Counted from the stretch's first letter, positions 12,799 through 21,533 are shown. The stretch is 21,671 nt of DNA from an uncultured Polaribacter sp. (GCA_937936695.1 CALHCK010000052.1:1-21671), one strand, 5' to 3'. The notes: a model not told the origin generated them from the letters alone. A program made the numbers and translations.

Positions 12799-13629
12799 AT
12801 GAACACACTTACAGAGTCTTTATCAAACTTTTATTCGTCTATTTCTTCGGGCTTAGGGGATTTTGGATTACAACTTATAGGAGCTATTGCGGCTTTAATT
12901 ATAGGGTTATGGATTATAAGAATTATAATGAAGGGGATTTCTAAAATCTTTGATAGAAAAACTATTGATGCAACGTTGCAACCTTTTTTATTAACTACCA
13001 TTGGTTTTGTTTTAAAATTGTTATTAATAATTTCTATAGCAGGTATTGTTGGTTTACCAATGGCTTCTTTTGCAGCTTTATTAGCTGGTGTTGGTGTAGC
13101 AATTGGTGCTGCATTTAATGGTTCTTTAGGTCATATTGCATCAGGAATTATGTTGTTAATTTTTAGACCTTTTAAAGTAGGAGATTTAATTAAAACAAAC
13201 GGAGCTTTTGGATTTGTAAAAGAAATATCTGTGTTTGTTACTGTTATAGAAACTTTTCAAAACGAAACAGAAATTATACCTAACTCTGCAATTACAGCTA
13301 ATAAAATAACAAACTTAACAAAGGTTGGTAATTTACGTGTTGATATGCCATTTGCTATTAGATATGGATCGGATATTGCAAAAGCAAAACAAATAGTTTT
13401 AGATGTACTTAAAAATGATACTAATGTAATTCAAGACGGTAGTCTTGCGCCAAGAGTTGCGGTAAACAATTTAGGAACAAATAGTGTTGAGTTATTGGCT
13501 TTACCTTATGCTAAATGTGAAAATTATTGGGATGTATATTGGGATACAAGACAAAAAATAGTAGAAGCTTTAGGTAACGCAAATTATGAAGCACCATTAC
13601 CACAACGTGTTGTTACTATGACAAAATAA
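12799..13629 (+). CDS. Small-conductance mechanosensitive channel, MscS family
   Basis: A 276-aa protein of the basic MscS size. Helices TM1 (about 24-44), TM2 (62-83) and pore-lining TM3 (90-122) are followed by a beta domain and an alpha/beta domain. TM3 shows the Gly/Ala packing pattern LLAGVGVAIGAAFNGSLGHIASG, and FRPFKVGDLI (122-131) follows as in E. coli MscS. The channel opens under membrane tension to release solutes in hypo-osmotic shock. It is a single gene with 129 nt upstream in which no clear promoter element could be identified, and a strong terminator downstream that it shares with the convergent clpB. Confidence 0.93.
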   Translation: MNTLTESLSNFYSSISSGLGDFGLQLIGAIAALIIGLWIIRIIMKGISKIFDRKTIDATLQPFLLTTIGFVLKLLLIISIAGIVGLPMASFAALLAGVGVAIGAAFNGSLGHIASGIMLLIFRPFKVGDLIKTNGAFGFVKEISVFVTVIETFQNETEIIPNSAITANKITNLTKVGNLRVDMPFAIRYGSDIAKAKQIVLDVLKNDTNVIQDGSLAPRVAVNNLGTNSVELLALPYAKCENYWDVYWDTRQKIVEALGNANYEAPLPQRVVTMTK

Positions 13630-13662
13630 TACTTACTCGTTTACTTATGTATAATTAAGTAT

Positions 13663-13694
13663 AAAACCATCGTTATTAACGATGGTTTTTTTTT
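13663..13694. terminator. Bidirectional intrinsic terminator between the MscS gene and clpB
   Basis: A 12-bp perfect stem (13663-13674 with 13678-13689, core ACCATCGTT) around ATT, with A-run on one side and T-run to 13694 on the other. It serves both convergent genes. Confidence 0.92.
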
Positions 13695-13705
13695 GATTTT
13701 ATTAT

Positions 13706-16312
13706 TTAGTTTTTAACTAAATCTAATTGATTTCTAAAAACAAGCTTATCATTAAAAGCATCTAAAAGAATAATACTATCTGTAGTTATTTTACCAGATA
13801 AAATTTCTTTAGAAAGTTCATTTAAAACTTCTTTCTGTATCACTCTTTTTACGGGTCTTGCACCAAATTCTGGTTGATATCCTTTTTTAGCTAAGTAAGC
13901 AATTGCTTCGTCTGTTGCATCTATGGTTATTTCTTGCTTTGCAATCATTTTTTTAAGCTGATCTAGTTGTAGTTTTACAATCTCAAAAATGTTTTTTTCA
14001 TTCAAAGGAGTAAACATAATTACATCATCTATTCTGTTTAAAAACTCGGGTCTAACAGATTGCTTTAGTAATCCTAAAACTTCAATTTTAGCCAATTCTG
14101 TAACAGCATCTATATCTGCTTTAGTATCTGCAAATTTTTCTTGAATAATATGGCTTCCCATATTAGAAGTCATAATTATAATTGTATTCTTAAAATCTGC
14201 AACACGACCTTTGTTGTCCGTTAATCGTCCTTCGTCTAATACTTGTAATAAAATATTAAAAGTATCTGGATGCGCCTTTTCAATTTCATCTAACAATACA
14301 ACAGAGTATGGTCTTCTTCTAACTGCTTCTGTTAATTGCCCACCTTCGTCATAACCAACATAACCAGGAGGCGCTCCTACTAATCTGCTTACAGAATGAC
14401 GTTCTTGATATTCGCTCATATCAATTCTAGTCATTGCATTTTCATCATCAAATAAATATTCAGCCAAAGCTTTTGCTAGTTCTGTTTTTCCTACACCTGT
14501 AGTTCCTAAAAATAGAAAACTACCAATGGGTTTAGATGGATTTTGTAAACCAGCTTTAGAGCGTCTTACTGCATCAGCAATAGCGACAATAGCTTCTTCT
14601 TGACCAACAACTCTTTTGTGTAATTGTTGTTCTAGTTTTAATAGCTTTTCACGTTCAGACTGAATCATTTTGGTAACAGGTATTCCTGTCCATTTAGCAA
14701 TAACTTCAGCAATATCTTCATAGGTAACTTCTTCTTTAATTAAAGAATTTCCATTTTGGTTTTGTGCTAATATTTCTTGATACTCTTGTAGCTTTTCTTG
14801 AGCTTGTTTAATTTTACCGTATCTAATTTCTGCAACTTTACCATAATTTCCTTCTCGTTCTGCTTTTTCAGCGGCTACTTTTAAGTTTTCTATTTCAGAT
14901 TTTGTATTCTGAATATTGTCTACTACATCTTTTTCAGATTTCCATTTGGCATTAATAATATTACGTTGCTCTTTAAAATTAGCTAATTCTGCTCGTAACG
15001 ACTTTAATTTAGTTTCATCTTTTTCTCGTTTAATAGCTTCAATTTCTATTTCTAATTGCATTATTTTACGATCTAAAACATCTAATTCTTCGGGTTTAGA
15101 GTTTATTTCCATACGCAATTTAGAAGCAGCTTCGTCCATTAAATCAATAGCTTTGTCTGGTAAAAAACGATTAGTAATGTAACGTTGTGCTAATTCTACA
15201 GCACCAATAATAGCTTCATCTTTAATACGTACTTTATGGTGGGTTTCATATTTTTCTTTTATCCCTCTTAAAATAGAAATAGCACTTTCAGTATCTGGTT
15301 CATTCACTAACACCTTTTGAAAACGACGTTCTAAGGCTTTGTCTTTTTCAAAATATTTTTGATATTCGTCTAATGTGGTTGCTCCAATAGCACGTAATTC
15401 TCCTCTGGCCAAGGCAGGTTTTAAGATATTTGCAGCATCCATAGCTCCTTGTCCGCCACCAGCACCCACCAACGTGTGAATTTCATCAATAAAAAGTACA
15501 ATATCTCCATCAGAAGTTGTTACTTCTTTAATAACTGCTTTTAAACGTTCTTCAAATTCCCCTTTATATTTAGCACCTGCAATAAGTGCCCCCATATCTA
15601 AAGAAAAAATAAGTTTATCTTTTAGGTTTTCAGGTACATCTCCATCTACAATTCTATGTGCTAACCCCTCTGCAATAGCTGTTTTACCAGTACCAGGTTC
15701 TCCAACTAAAATAGGATTGTTTTTAGTTCTACGAGATAGTATTTGTAGTAGTCTACGAATTTCTTCGTCTCTACCAATAACAGGATCGAGCTTTCCATTT
15801 TTTGCTAAGTCATTTAAATTTTTAGCGTATTTATTTAAAGAATTGTAGGTTTCCTCTGCATTTTGAGAAGTAACACGTTCTCCTTTTCTTAATTCTTCAA
15901 TAGCAGCTTTTAAATCTTTTTGTGTAACTCCTTGATCTTTTAAAACCTGAGCAATATTAGAAGCAGATTTAAAAATAGCTAGTATTAAATGCTCAATAGA
16001 TACATAATCGTCTTTCATGTTTTTAGCAATAATAGACGCTTCATTTAAGCTTTTACCAGCCTCTCTAGATAATAGTAGTTCTGCGCCAGAAACCTTAGGG
16101 AAACTTTCTAACTGTTTTTCTAAAACCTGATTTACCAAGCCAATATTAATGTTTAATTTTTTTAAGAGAAAAGGTAGTACGTTTTCATCTACTTGGGTTA
16201 AAGCTTTAAATATATGTTCGTGTTCTATTTGATTATGACCGTACCTTTGTGCTAATTGTTGCGCTAGTTGTATGGTTTCCTGAGATTTTGTTGTGTAGTT
16301 GTTAAAATTCAT
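13706..16312 (-). CDS. clpB: ATP-dependent disaggregase ClpB
   Basis: An 868-aa class I AAA+ protein. The double ClpN substrate-binding domain is at 1-145. NBD1 has Walker A GEPGTGKT (204-211), Walker B VLFIDE (272-277) and the arginine pair ERRF. The middle coiled-coil domain runs from about 405 to 525 and sets ClpB apart from ClpA and ClpC. NBD2 has Walker A GTTGVGKT (603-610), pore loop GYVGYDEGG (650-658), Walker B VVLLDE (671-676) and sensor 2 GARPVKR. With DnaK it pulls proteins out of aggregates after heat stress. Length is close to the E. coli protein (857 aa), and all motifs are intact. It is divergent from the ytxJ-like gene; the 169-bp spacer holds a direct repeat that might be a stress-control site. 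Confidence 0.97.
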   Translation of the reverse strand: MNFNNYTTKSQETIQLAQQLAQRYGHNQIEHEHIFKALTQVDENVLPFLLKKLNINIGLVNQVLEKQLESFPKVSGAELLLSREAGKSLNEASIIAKNMKDDYVSIEHLILAIFKSASNIAQVLKDQGVTQKDLKAAIEELRKGERVTSQNAEETYNSLNKYAKNLNDLAKNGKLDPVIGRDEEIRRLLQILSRRTKNNPILVGEPGTGKTAIAEGLAHRIVDGDVPENLKDKLIFSLDMGALIAGAKYKGEFEERLKAVIKEVTTSDGDIVLFIDEIHTLVGAGGGQGAMDAANILKPALARGELRAIGATTLDEYQKYFEKDKALERRFQKVLVNEPDTESAISILRGIKEKYETHHKVRIKDEAIIGAVELAQRYITNRFLPDKAIDLMDEAASKLRMEINSKPEELDVLDRKIMQLEIEIEAIKREKDETKLKSLRAELANFKEQRNIINAKWKSEKDVVDNIQNTKSEIENLKVAAEKAEREGNYGKVAEIRYGKIKQAQEKLQEYQEILAQNQNGNSLIKEEVTYEDIAEVIAKWTGIPVTKMIQSEREKLLKLEQQLHKRVVGQEEAIVAIADAVRRSKAGLQNPSKPIGSFLFLGTTGVGKTELAKALAEYLFDDENAMTRIDMSEYQERHSVSRLVGAPPGYVGYDEGGQLTEAVRRRPYSVVLLDEIEKAHPDTFNILLQVLDEGRLTDNKGRVADFKNTIIIMTSNMGSHIIQEKFADTKADIDAVTELAKIEVLGLLKQSVRPEFLNRIDDVIMFTPLNEKNIFEIVKLQLDQLKKMIAKQEITIDATDEAIAYLAKKGYQPEFGARPVKRVIQKEVLNELSKEILSGKITTDSIILLDAFNDKLVFRNQLDLVKN

Positions 16313-16390
16313 TTTCTAATTTTTTAGGGTTTTATTTTTTTCTGAATTAATAACAACTTTAATACCATCGTAATTTTAATTTGTTTGAAA

Positions 16391-16433
16391 GACATTTTGA
16401 CTGTTTTTACAGGTTTTTAAATGACTTTTTGAC
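16391..16433. repeat. Direct repeat GACWTTTTGAC in the clpB/ytxJ intergenic region
   Basis: GACATTTTGAC (16391-16401) and GACTTTTTGAC (16423-16433) differ at one base and start 32 bp apart, about three helical turns. A CTGT-N4-ACAG palindrome (16402-16413) lies between them. The second copy overlaps the -33 region of the ytxJ-like gene. A shared regulator binding site is possible. Confidence 0.5.
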
Positions 16434-16455
16434 AGGTGAAAGTTTCTTATATTTG
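16428..16455 (+). promoter_or_regulatory. Promoter of the ytxJ-like gene (TTTG-N16-TATATTTG)
   Basis: The -7 element TATATTTG (16448-16455) is a perfect match and lies 27 nt before the ATG. A TTTG (16428-16431) lies 16 nt upstream, slightly short of the usual 17-23 nt spacing. Confidence 0.65.
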
Positions 16456-16481
16456 TATCGACAAAACTTAAAAACATAGAA

Positions 16482-16883
16482 ATGGGTATTTTAAAAAATA
16501 TATTTGGAGGTAAAGATGGAGAAGCAAAAAAAGAAGAAAAAAAAACATTCTTAAATTGGATTCCTTTAAGAACTGTAGAACAGTTAAATACTATAAAGCA
16601 GCAATCTAAAAAAGAAAGTATTCTTATTTTTAAGCACTCTACACGTTGCGGAATTAGTAGTATGGTAATTAAAAGATTTGAAGCTTTATTTACAGAAAAA
16701 CATCAAAATTTAAAAGTTTATTATTTAGATTTATTAAACTATAGAGACCTTTCTGCAGAGGTAGGGTATACCTTTCAGGTAATGCACCAGTCGCCACAAT
16801 TAATTATTGTAAAAAACGGAGTTACTGTTTATCATGCATCACATTATGATATATCTTTAACAGATTTGTCAACATTTATGTAG
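16482..16883 (+). CDS. ytxJ: YtxJ/BrxC-like monothiol bacilliredoxin (bacillithiol system)
   Basis: A 133-aa protein with a thioredoxin-like fold of the DUF2847 family. A charged, Lys/Glu-rich N-terminus (residues 1-22) precedes LRTVEQLNTI. The active-site segment is ILIFKHSTRCGIS, with a single redox cysteine at C56 where B. subtilis BrxC has TCPIS. QSPQLIIVKNGV (about 103-114) is the cis-proline region of the fold. BrxC removes bacillithiol from protein cysteines. Many Bacteroidetes make bacillithiol, which fits; the synthesis genes are not in this window. It has its own promoter and is divergent from clpB, perhaps under shared stress control. Confidence 0.87.
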   Translation: MGILKNIFGGKDGEAKKEEKKTFLNWIPLRTVEQLNTIKQQSKKESILIFKHSTRCGISSMVIKRFEALFTEKHQNLKVYYLDLLNYRDLSAEVGYTFQVMHQSPQLIIVKNGVTVYHASHYDISLTDLSTFM

Positions 16884-16889
16884 TTTAAA

Positions 16890-16922
16890 TTTGTGATAAA
16901 CCTTTTTTAAATCTTATTTTTG
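16890..16922 (+). promoter_or_regulatory. Promoter of the helicase gene (TTTG-N21-TATTTTTG)
   Basis: TTTG (16890-16893) and a perfect -7 element TATTTTTG (16915-16922) are 21 nt apart, well inside the usual range. This is among the best promoters in the window. Its final TTG coincides with an in-frame TTG that could be mistaken for the start codon of the helicase gene. Confidence 0.72.
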
Positions 16923-16943
16923 CCTTCTCAAATTTATACTCCT

Positions 16944-18491
16944 TTGGCAGATACAAATACATCAGAAAAAAAAGTAGGAAAAGAATTATACGGATATCAA
17001 AAAGATGCGTTACAAGAAATTTTTAGAAGATTTAAAGACGCGCCAAAAGATTACCACCTATTATATCAACTACCAACAGGTGGTGGAAAAACCGTTATTT
17101 TTTCTGAGATAGTAAGACGTTATATAGAAACTTTTAATAAAAAAGTTTTAGTATTAACGCACAGAATAGAATTAAGTAAACAAACCTCTAGAATGATAGG
17201 AGAGTTTGGTGTTGCTAATAAAATAATAAACTCTACAGCAAAGTTAGATGATCAAAAAGACTTTAACTGTTTTGTAGCGATGGTTGAAACCTTGAAAAAT
17301 AGGTTGAATGACGAAAAATTAGATATTTCAGATATCGGTTTGGTTATTGTAGATGAGGCGCACTATAATTCCTTTACTAAAATTTTTAAATTTTTTGATA
17401 ACTCTTTTATACTGGGTGTAACTGCAACACCTTTAAGTTCTAACATAAAATTACCTATGTATGAGAATTATCAAGAGTTATTTGTTGGGGAGTCTATACA
17501 AGATTTAATTGAAAGTGGATACTTAGCTAAAGCAAATATGTATTCTTATAATGTTGGTTTAACATCATTAGAAGTTGGTGCCAATGGAGATTATACGGTA
17601 AAATCTTCTGAAGATTTATATACCAACACAGACATGTTAACTAAGTTAGTGTCTGCATACGAAGAAACAGCTAAAGGTAAAAAAACGTTAATATTTAATA
17701 ATGGTATTAACACGTCTATACAAGTATTTCATGCTTTTAAGAAAGCAGGTTATCCAATAGCACACTTAGATAATACAAACTCTAAAAGCGAAAGAGAGCT
17801 TATATTAAACTGGTTTCATAAAACACCAGGAGCAATTATTACTTCTGTAAGTATTTTAACAACAGGTTTTGATGAACCAACAATTGAAGCTATTATTTTA
17901 AATAGAGCAACAAAATCGCTAACCTTATATTACCAAATGATTGGTCGTGGTTCGCGTATTTTTAATGGATCATCTACGTTTGATGTGGTAGATTTAGGAA
18001 ATAACTTTCATAGATTTGGTCCTTGGGGAGCAGATTTAGATTGGCAGAAAATGTTTAGAGCACCAGATTATTATTTAAATGCAATTCTTTCTGATGAAGA
18101 AATAGAAAGCACATTTAGATATGAATTGCCAGCTGATGTAAAAAAAGAATTTGCAAATTCTACAGACACTTATTTTGATATGAAAAAAGTGTATATAGAT
18201 ACTATCAGGGCAGGAGAATCCTCTAAAAGAGTTTTAGAAAAATCTATAGAGCACCATGCAAAAATGTGTATAGAAAACAGTGAGGATGTTTTTGATGCTT
18301 TAATTTTAGCAAAAAAATTAGGAGAAGAAGTAGATGATAGAATAAACAGATATGCAAAATGTATTTCTAAGAGTACACATAATTTTGTTACGTGGTTAAA
18401 AGATGATTATAGAAAAAAATTAAACGCATATTTACGTTCTAATTTTGATGAAGATTTTGAGAAAATACATGGTCATCCACCTGTAGAATAA
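16944..18491 (+). CDS. Superfamily 2 DEAD/DEAH-box helicase
   Basis: A 515-aa protein if it starts at TTG 16944. It has the full SF2 motif set: a Q-like ELYGYQKDAL, motif I LPTGGGKTVIF, Ia VLTHRIEL, II VDEAH, III VTATPL, a second RecA domain with TLIFNNGINTS, motif V TTGFDEPTIEAIIL and motif VI QMIGRGSR. A C-terminal part of about 150 residues (after FRAPDYYLNAILSDEEI) has no domain I recognise. The build resembles the UvrB/RecG/type III restriction helicase group; the substrate is probably double-stranded nucleic acid. There is no ATG near the beginning. A TTG at 16920 belongs to the -7 element, whereas TTG 16944 lies 22 nt after it, the usual distance here. No nuclease or methylase gene adjoins it, so a restriction role is unlikely. 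Confidence 0.85.
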   Translation: MADTNTSEKKVGKELYGYQKDALQEIFRRFKDAPKDYHLLYQLPTGGGKTVIFSEIVRRYIETFNKKVLVLTHRIELSKQTSRMIGEFGVANKIINSTAKLDDQKDFNCFVAMVETLKNRLNDEKLDISDIGLVIVDEAHYNSFTKIFKFFDNSFILGVTATPLSSNIKLPMYENYQELFVGESIQDLIESGYLAKANMYSYNVGLTSLEVGANGDYTVKSSEDLYTNTDMLTKLVSAYEETAKGKKTLIFNNGINTSIQVFHAFKKAGYPIAHLDNTNSKSERELILNWFHKTPGAIITSVSILTTGFDEPTIEAIILNRATKSLTLYYQMIGRGSRIFNGSSTFDVVDLGNNFHRFGPWGADLDWQKMFRAPDYYLNAILSDEEIESTFRYELPADVKKEFANSTDTYFDMKKVYIDTIRAGESSKRVLEKSIEHHAKMCIENSEDVFDALILAKKLGEEVDDRINRYAKCISKSTHNFVTWLKDDYRKKLNAYLRSNFDEDFEKIHGHPPVE

Positions 18492-18504
18492 TATATTAAT
18501 AATT

Positions 18505-18536
18505 AAAAAAGCTCTGAATATTTTCAGAGCTTTTTT
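18505..18536 (+). terminator. Intrinsic terminator after the helicase gene
   Basis: GCTCTGAA (18511-18518) pairs with TTCAGAGC (18523-18530) around TATT, flanked by six A and six T. Confidence 0.92.
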
Positions 18537-18581
18537 ATTGTTTACAGTTTTGTTTTTCAATTATAAAAAATTCGTAAAAAC

Positions 18582-18615
18582 TTGTTTTTTACAAATATCT
18601 TTTTTGTTATTTTTG
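18582..18615 (+). promoter_or_regulatory. Promoter of glyA (TTG-N23-TATTTTTG)
   Basis: A perfect -7 element TATTTTTG (18608-18615) lies 23 nt before the ATG. A TTG (18582-18584) lies 23 nt upstream, at the long end of the usual spacing. Confidence 0.65.
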
Positions 18616-18637
18616 TACTTTCTAAAAAAACTACAAA

Positions 18638-19912
18638 ATGCAATTAGATAATCAAATTTTTGATCTTATTCAGGAAGAAAACGAAAGACAGTTAAATGGC
18701 TTAGAGTTAATAGCTTCAGAAAACTTTGTAAGCGACCAGGTAATGAGAGCTCAAGGTTCTATTTTAACCAATAAATATGCAGAAGGATATCCTGGAAAGA
18801 GATATTATGGAGGTTGTGAAGTAGTTGATGTAATAGAACAAATAGCAATTGATAGAGCTAAAGAATTATTTGGAGCAGAGTATGTAAATGTACAGCCTCA
18901 CTCAGGTTCTCAAGCAAATACAGCTGTTTTTGCAGCATGTTTAAAACCAGGAGACAAAATCTTAGGTTTTGATTTATCTCACGGAGGACACTTAACTCAT
19001 GGATCTCCTGTAAACTTTTCTGGTAAACTTTACGAGCCAGTATTTTACGGAGTAGAAAAAGAAACAGGAGTTTTAAACTATGATAAAATCCAAGAAATAG
19101 CAACTAGAGAGTTACCTAACTTAATTATTGCTGGTGCTTCTGCATATTCTAGAGACATAGATTTTGAGCGTTTTAGAAAAATAGCAGATAGTGTTGGAGC
19201 TATTTTAATGGCAGATATATCGCACCCTGCTGGTTTAATTGCTAAAGGTATTTTAAACGATCCTTTACCACATTGTCATATTGTAACTACTACAACTCAC
19301 AAAACATTACGTGGACCAAGAGGAGGTATGATTATGATTGGGAAAGATTTTGAAAACCCTTTTGGAGAAACTTTAAAAAGTGGTAAGCCTAAAAAAATGT
19401 CTACATTGTTAAATTCTTCGGTATTCCCAGGAAACCAAGGAGGACCTTTAGAGCATGTTATTGCTGCTAAAGCAATTGCTTTTGGAGAGGCTTTAACAGA
19501 TGAGTTTTTAGAGTACCAAATTCAAGTAAAAGAAAATGCTGCAGCTATGGCAAAAGAGTTTGTAGCTAAAGGATACAATTTAATTTCTGGTGGTACAGAT
19601 AACCACTGTATGTTAATAGATTTACGTAATAAAGATATTTCTGGTAAAGATGCAGAAATTGCTTTAGGTAAAGCAGATATTACAGTAAATAAAAACATGG
19701 TTCCTTTTGATGATAAAAGTCCATTTGTAACTTCAGGTATTCGTATTGGTACAGCTGCAATTACTACTCGTGGTTTAAAAACTGAAGATATGGCTGCTGT
19801 TGTAAACTTTATAGATGAAGCTTTACAGAACGCTGATAATGAAGAAGCTTTACATGCTATTGGAGAGCGTGTTGCAGAAATGATGAGTGCAAGAAGATTA
19901 TTTGTAATGTAA
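18638..19912 (+). CDS. glyA: Serine hydroxymethyltransferase
   Basis: A 424-aa PLP enzyme that converts serine and tetrahydrofolate to glycine and 5,10-methylenetetrahydrofolate, the main one-carbon source in the cell. Signature stretches: LELIASENFVS (22-32), NKYAEGYPGKRYYGG (45-59), VQPHSGSQAN (85-94), the PLP-ring aspartate in MADISHPAGL (D193), and the Schiff-base lysine in TTTTHKTLRGPRGG (K222). The length and all key residues are normal, so full activity is expected. It is a single gene between its own promoter and a strong terminator shared with convergent rmuC. Its codons are slightly less AT-rich than those of its neighbours, as expected for a highly expressed gene. Confidence 0.98.
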   Translation: MQLDNQIFDLIQEENERQLNGLELIASENFVSDQVMRAQGSILTNKYAEGYPGKRYYGGCEVVDVIEQIAIDRAKELFGAEYVNVQPHSGSQANTAVFAACLKPGDKILGFDLSHGGHLTHGSPVNFSGKLYEPVFYGVEKETGVLNYDKIQEIATRELPNLIIAGASAYSRDIDFERFRKIADSVGAILMADISHPAGLIAKGILNDPLPHCHIVTTTTHKTLRGPRGGMIMIGKDFENPFGETLKSGKPKKMSTLLNSSVFPGNQGGPLEHVIAAKAIAFGEALTDEFLEYQIQVKENAAAMAKEFVAKGYNLISGGTDNHCMLIDLRNKDISGKDAEIALGKADITVNKNMVPFDDKSPFVTSGIRIGTAAITTRGLKTEDMAAVVNFIDEALQNADNEEALHAIGERVAEMMSARRLFVM

Positions 19913-19938
19913 ATTATATAACTTTACTCAATAATATT

Positions 19939-19971
19939 AAAAAAGCATCAAGTTTAACTTGATGCTTTTTT
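19939..19971. terminator. Bidirectional intrinsic terminator between glyA and rmuC
   Basis: A near-perfect palindrome centred at 19955: the GCATCAAGTT arm and its complement, with A-run and T-run flanks, placed between two convergent genes. Confidence 0.92.
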
Positions 19972-19996
19972 ATTTATAGTATATTTTAATACAAAA

Positions 19997-21442
19997 CTAA
20001 TTTTCATTAGCCCTAGATATAATATTTTCAGGAAGAGATTTTTTAGCTTTAGCTCCCATCTTTTTTAATTTTTCTACACTAGTAATTAAGTTTCCTCTAC
20101 CGTCAAATAATTTATTCATGGCATTAGAATATTCTTTTTTACTTTCATCAATACGTTTACCAATACCCACTAAATCTTTAAGTAAACCATCAAATTTATC
20201 GTACAATGCACCTGCTTGTCTTGCTATTTCTAAGGCATTTCTTTGTTGCTTTTCATTGTTCCACATAGAATCTATAGTTCTTAAAGTGGCCAATAGGGTA
20301 GAAGGGGTAACAATAACAATATTTTTCTCAAAAGCTTTATTATATAAATGATTGTCAAAATTTATAGCAACTGCAAAAGCAGGTTCTACAGGAACAAAAA
20401 GTAACACAAAATCTGGAGATTCTATTTTATATAAATCTTCATATTTTTTGTCGGATAATTGCTCTACGTGACGTTTTAAAGACAGTACATGGTCTTTTAA
20501 AAACTGTTCTTTAGCATTTTCATCATCTTCATTTACAAATTGCTCATATGCCGTTAAGGATACTTTAGCATCAACAATCATTTTTTTATTATCAGGTAAA
20601 TGTATAACTACATCGGGTAATAAGCGTTTGCCTTCATCATTTGTAAAGCTTTGCTGTACAAAATATTCTCTGTCTTTTTCTAAGCCAGATTTTTCTAACA
20701 CACGTTCTAAAACCAATTCTCCCCAATTTCCCTGAGTTTTACTATCTCCTTTTAAAGCTTTTGTTAAGTTTAAGGTTTCTTTACTCATTTGTTGATTTAA
20801 CTCTCTTAAACCTAAAATTTGTTGACGTAAAGCAGCATGATAATCGATACTTTCTTTGTGCGTTTTATCTACTTTATCTTCAAAAACTTTAATTTTTTCT
20901 TGTAAAGGATTTAAAATGATTTTTAAATTTTCTTTATTCTGTTCTGTAAATTTATTAGATTTTTCATCTAAAATTTTGTTAGCTAAATTTTCAAACTCTT
21001 TAGAAAATTTATCTTGTAATTTTTCTACTTCTATTTTGTTTTCAGCTAATTTTAATTGCAGATTTTTTAATTCAGATTCTTGCCTTGTATTTGTAGTAAT
21101 TAAAAATTCTTTTTCTTGTGAAATACCCCTTAGTTCTTTTTGTAATTCTATGTAGTTATTATCAACAATTTCTTTAGATTGAGAAATTAAAGAAGCACGT
21201 TCTTCTAAAGTTGCTTTTTGTTGTTGGGTATGTTTTAACTCTTGCTGTAAGATTTCTAAATTTTTATCTACTAATTCTTTAGAGTTTTTAAGTAATGCTA
21301 GTCTTTCTTCTAAAGTTGCTTTTTCTTTTTCTGTATATGATTTCTCTTTTTCGAAATTTAATTTTGATAAGATTTTTCCTACAAAAAAACCTATTGCACT
21401 AAAAAAAAGAGCAATAACAAGGTAAGTAATTAATGTTGTCAT
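19997..21442 (-). CDS. rmuC: RmuC-family DNA recombination protein
   Basis: A 481-aa protein. A membrane helix (about 5-25) is followed by a long coiled coil (about 30-215) and the RmuC domain (about 220-440). Key stretches of the domain are TQGNWGELVLERVLEKSGL, LLPDVVIHLPDNKKMIVDAK (the PD-(D/E)xK-like nuclease core) and SPDFVLLFVPVEPAFAVAI. RmuC limits inversion at short inverted repeats in E. coli; its biochemical activity is not settled. The coiled coil holds two tandem 35-residue units (41-75 and 76-110, both starting KATLEER), equal to five heptads each. The ATG at 21442 gives a hydrophobic N-terminus as in relatives. It is convergent with glyA and divergent from the acyltransferase gene. 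Confidence 0.92.
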   Translation of the reverse strand: MTTLITYLVIALFFSAIGFFVGKILSKLNFEKEKSYTEKEKATLEERLALLKNSKELVDKNLEILQQELKHTQQQKATLEERASLISQSKEIVDNNYIELQKELRGISQEKEFLITTNTRQESELKNLQLKLAENKIEVEKLQDKFSKEFENLANKILDEKSNKFTEQNKENLKIILNPLQEKIKVFEDKVDKTHKESIDYHAALRQQILGLRELNQQMSKETLNLTKALKGDSKTQGNWGELVLERVLEKSGLEKDREYFVQQSFTNDEGKRLLPDVVIHLPDNKKMIVDAKVSLTAYEQFVNEDDENAKEQFLKDHVLSLKRHVEQLSDKKYEDLYKIESPDFVLLFVPVEPAFAVAINFDNHLYNKAFEKNIVIVTPSTLLATLRTIDSMWNNEKQQRNALEIARQAGALYDKFDGLLKDLVGIGKRIDESKKEYSNAMNKLFDGRGNLITSVEKLKKMGAKAKKSLPENIISRANEN

Positions 21443-21533
21443 TATTTAAATTTAAGTGCTTAAATTTATCATTTTAAAATTACAACCTAATAACTTTATT
21501 TACGATTTTGTAAACAGTGCCTAATAAAACTTA

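Noticed and set aside
14916..15182. Plus-strand 88-codon frame opposite the clpB middle domain
   Set aside because: Ser/Leu-rich mirror of coiled-coil codons; clpB is intact on the other strand.
16944..18491. Helicase as part of a restriction or phage-defence system
   Set aside because: No methylase, nuclease or defence-type gene adjoins it; neighbours are a redox protein and glyA, each with its own promoter.
20118..21155. Plus-strand frames of 77 and 99 codons opposite rmuC
   Set aside because: Antisense shadows; their Phe/Ser/Cys-rich content mirrors Glu/Lys codons of the coiled coil.
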